64,000 bases of DNA from NCBI GenBank assembly GCA_946803715.1, contig CAMPET010000020.1, positions 91,200 to 155,199 on the forward strand, given 5' to 3'. The translations under genes and the position numbers were made by a program. Numbering within the stretch: the first letter of the stretch is position 1; each line of letters starts with the position of its first letter. The DNA is from Beroe ovata. Lineage: Eukaryota > Ctenophora > Nuda > Beroida > Beroidae. The notes below the pieces were generated by a model. It saw nothing but the letters and a program-made list of their open reading frames with translations. It searched no databases and had not been told where the DNA came from. Of this stretch, positions 60,731 through 64,000 are shown piece after piece.

Positions 60731-62866
60731 ATGTCAGTTAAACAAGTTCATATTGAGAGGTCATGCTATCAATCAACAACAGCCCTTGACTTCAAGCCTT
60801 CAAAGAAGAGTTCTAGGGATATCTACATTGATCTCTTGGACAGAGCTCTCCAAGCACTGCAGTATGTTGATGAAAGCCTTTGATATTTTTTGAGTCTCTG
60901 TATATTGTTAAGCTGTTGCTTTTCTCCAAAACAACATGATGCCTTTCATTCTTCTGAATAAGCTCTATTCACAATTGAATCAGTTATTTTAGAGACGGAA
61001 AAGATGGGCAGCCTGATGTAGAAGATGGAAAAGAGTTGCCCCTTGCTCTTCAGTGAGTAACCCTCGAAATTACACAGATTTCACACTTCTAGACAGCTTT
61101 ATAGCATTGGAAATTATCATGAGCAGGTTTCTATCATTCCATTGAGAGTGTACAAATTGCATAAAATGGCACATCTACACACATTGGTTACTGGAAGCCT
61201 CTAAAGTGTCGCCAATGTCAGCACACAAATTACTGCATTACACCAGCCGTGCAACACACTCTTGTCGATGATGCACAATTTTCTCACTGACTTAACATTT
61301 CAGTAATGTGGATCTTGCATTGGAGAAAGTGGTTCAACTTCACTACCACTACCATCTTAATACAAAGTTAATGGCAGGTATGTTATGTTACTTCTTTGTG
61401 AACATACTGCAAATATGAATGTGTATAACTAGACGTTCTAATTCACTCTATGTATGCAATGTCAGTTAGCATAATCGGCATCATACTGTCAGAATATAAT
61501 TCCGTCTGTTTCAATATCTCGAGTTGAGTAGACAATAGTTTCTCCATATATTGTCCTTATGTGAGTTCAATGAGAGAGAATAACAGAAACATTCTCGTAT
61601 GTTTTCTAGAACAATTATGTGCTCAACTCACACTCACAGTACCAGCATCAATGCACCATTTTTTTGTGTGCTGCATATTATTTCTACTTACCACATTTTT
61701 CTCATCAAGGTCTCAGCAAAGATCAATAATAATAGCTAGGTGTGTGTGAGTTATGTGTTCAGCTTGTTAGAAATCAGTGTGTGAGTGATGTGTGTGTAGA
61801 CTCTGGTGGCCTCAACACTTGCTCAACATATTCTGCCTGTGGTTAAAGTAAGGTGTTCAGTTAATCAGTTAATGCCACGTTAGAGCATGCTAAGCTCCTT
61901 TGTTTGTGGTAAATGACAGATAAGGGTCTGCTGTCTGCTGTCTCACTAGGATCTACACCGTAGATCACCTTGTACTACAGGGTGAGATGTAACTCTGAAA
62001 ATTTGCATTTTAGCCAGTCTAAGCAAAGCCGATTCACTTGGAAGCTCCAAAGCCACCTGACACAGGCACTCTATAGATCATGATCTCACCACTTGATCAT
62101 GAAAATGTTGTGTGTCCCCCATGTATTACTTCAATGCAACGTCACACATTCAGCAAGTAACTAGTCAGTTTTATCGGTGGATTGAAAAGTTAAAACGACC
62201 TGAATACTTATTTATAAACGTTCAAATATATCGTACATGCTTCTCAATGCTAGCCTATCCAAAATTCAGCTTATTCGAACTGGAATATCAATGCTCATTT
62301 CATTCTCAATGATGAATGAATCTCTGTTTTTAAGTCTGCATCCTGATTAAGAATCACAGAATATAATACTGCCAGCGACTCTCTTGGCACGTGAATTTGA
62401 AATAGTGACAGTTAAACTATTTAATATCGCTGCAATAGACAGTCTTTCTCTCTCGGTCTTTCTCTCTCTAGCGCAATGGAGTGAAATCCAACTTACATGC
62501 AAATCCGCCAAGACTGTTACTATGAAACCGTATCTAACCTTATAGGTAATCTAGAATCCACTTCCATCCAATGATTGCAGCCATGAGTAACTAAAGAGGG
62601 GCTATATTTAGCTCGGTCTCCAACCATGGAACTTTAGCGAGGGTATCAAGTGGTAAACTGTCTAGCAACTTTATATCTTGGTACCACTGAACTGCCCGCA
62701 TTTGAAACCACACTCACCTAACATTGATGGTTACGATGGTGTTAACGGTGATACAGGTTACATTTCAGGTGCTAATAATCTCCTTGGTGCTATATCCAAC
62801 TCACCTGCCGGACGAGTGCGAACTATCCTCAACGAGTTGTCACACGAAAAACACGAGGCTCGATAT
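60731..62866 (+). CDS. Unrecognised multi-exon gene, may run past the window
   Basis: Exons 60731-60861, 60993-61052 and 61304-61377 join in phase from an ATG: a basic/helical start (SKKSSRDIYIDLLDRALQAL), an acidic Gly/Asp linker, then NVDLALEKVVQLHYHYHLN. Further exons that continue the phase are 61610-61638 (weak donor), 61800-61847 (TLVASTLAQHILPVVK) and 62666-62866, which begins QLYILVPLNC and ends ARY at a consensus GTGAGT donor. The total so far is about 180 residues and the frame is still open. The LYILVPLNC block, about 57 residues before the open end, loosely recalls the first strand of a STING cyclic-dinucleotide domain (LYILLPLDC); the rest does not clearly match and no membrane segments precede it. 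The assignment is therefore open. Confidence 0.4.
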
Positions 62867-63963
62867 GTGAGTGTAATCATTCCTCATCCTAATTTACTCC
62901 ACTTATTGCTTTTCACATAGGGTGAAGATCCAACCTTCAGAAAGTTCTCAGAAAATTTTGTTACCCAATAGACAGTTTTAGCGAAACCTAGATACTCAAT
63001 ACTCATATCACATACCTGATCGATTAGAGACCTCAACTGTCCCTTCCTCTAACTTGTAACATGCCCTCACCGCAAAGAGGGTCACGTGACCCAATTTCTA
63101 TCCAATCAGCGCTCAGTAAGGAGCTCAATCCCACCAATAGCGTGCTAGATGCAATGTCACGTGTCAAAAGAATGAGGACTGTGCCCTAATGTCGTGTTTA
63201 GAACAATGTCTTGTATCCATGTTTTGGTAACCTGTAAAGGAGAACTAAACCCAATATATATTCCATTATCCGTGCAACCCTTTGAAATGAAGCACCTTCT
63301 TTGAGATATTTTCATTCAGAAAAGCAATTGAACCTCTCTTGCAATCGAAACAATGAAGTTTTCACAGTTAGTCGCCTCTGTAATTCACATTATACTTCCC
63401 TTCAAAGCATCAAAGAAGATGTGTGTGTGTGTGTGTGTGTTAACACAGGATTGTAGTACTATTGACCATATATGGAATAATTCCGTGGAGATCATTAGCC
63501 GCCAGCTTTTAGTGCGGGCTCTTCTCTGATGTACACTAATTCAGAGTGGGCAGGAACAGGTTTATGAATATCACGCGTGAAACGGGGAGGCAGTTATTCT
63601 TATTGACACCAGTTGATATTGACCCCATTCAGCGCCATTGACCCCATTCAGGGCCATTGACATCGCACAGGACCGTTGACACCACTTGACACCATTCTTG
63701 AACGTGCAAGATACACAATTCAGTCTGTGTATGAGACGTACCCTAGTGAAACACCATGAGCTTGGTTTCCATGGCAACACCCAGATCACAAAATTACATT
63801 TATTATCTTCCTGTAGCGGAAACTCAGATAGCTGATTTGATAACGAGTAACAAAGTGACACCATGTGCTCTACTAACTACATAATCGCCTGCTCTTCACA
63901 ATCACCTGCTCTAGTCTATATCTCAGCTGTTGTAGTGTGAGATGCGGCGATGAGAAAACACAC

Positions 63964-64000
<37 letters not shown>
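62867..64000. other. Right edge with CCAAT/E-box, X-box motif and microsatellites
   Basis: Holds GGTCACGTGACCCAAT with two more CCAAT words at 63084-63140, a GT tract at 63420-63440, a GACACCACTTGACACC-like minor tandem at about 63600-63695, an X-box palindrome GTTTCCATGGCAAC at 63765-63778, and (CA)n at the window end. No exon recognised. Confidence 0.5.

Noticed and set aside
62465-62545. Exon-like stretch after a strong polypyrimidine tract
   Set aside because: All three frames contain a stop before the putative donor, so it cannot be an internal coding exon.

Overview
The window is nuclear DNA from an animal, probably an invertebrate and possibly an early-branching one such as a sponge; the species cannot be fixed from sequence alone. 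The reasons are short GT-AG introns, mostly 70-400 bp, that join exons in consistent phase; long (CA)n/(GT)n tracts, several interrupted by N gaps; a short TTAGGG run; and metazoan-type proteins: class A GPCR, heterotrimeric G-protein beta, LC3/Atg8, furin-type convertase, astacin with thrombospondin type 1 repeat, papain protease with kringles, arylsulfatase, and a coiled-coil dynein-adaptor-like protein. I rebuilt spliced models by hand. In each complete model the exon lengths sum to a multiple of three and the phases match.

Layout, left to right. 0.2-1.5 kb: class A GPCR (-). 2.6-6.2 kb: short WD40 protein of WDR49/WDR64 type (+), whose fourth intron holds a ~1 kb terminal-inverted-repeat element. 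7.7-11.5 kb: G-protein beta (+), with a possible upstream N-terminal exon. 11.9-12.6 kb: cluster of GC-rich palindromic repeats. 13.0-32.5 kb: a 16-exon coiled-coil gene of Spindly/BICD type (+) whose two large introns carry three other genes: an intronless papain-kringle protease (+, 17.8-21.3 kb), an astacin-TSP1-acidic-tail protease (-, 24.9-27.6 kb) and a small two-membrane-segment protein (-, 28.3-30.6 kb). 34.0-35.5 kb: LC3/Atg8 (-). 36.3-36.7 kb: LINE remnant and another palindromic repeat. 37.7-39.5 kb: arylsulfatase (+). 39.5-52.1 kb: gene-poor interval with CA repeats and recurring CCAAT, CACGTG and RFX-type X-box motifs. 52.2-54.1 kb: intronless furin-like convertase (+). 54.9-59.4 kb: large disordered, proline/glutamine-rich, probably nuclear protein (+). 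60.7-62.9 kb: unrecognised multi-exon gene (+), possibly continuing beyond the edge.

The genes do not form one pathway. Four encode secreted or lysosomal hydrolases (papain-kringle, astacin, convertase, sulfatase). GPCR and G-beta are both signalling parts. LC3 and the coiled-coil adaptor act in intracellular trafficking. The most unusual points are the nested-gene arrangement, the duplicated kringle/cysteine-module architecture, the intronless convertase that ends in a hydrophobic tail without a cytoplasmic domain, and the repeated CCAAT/CACGTG/X-box motif clusters.
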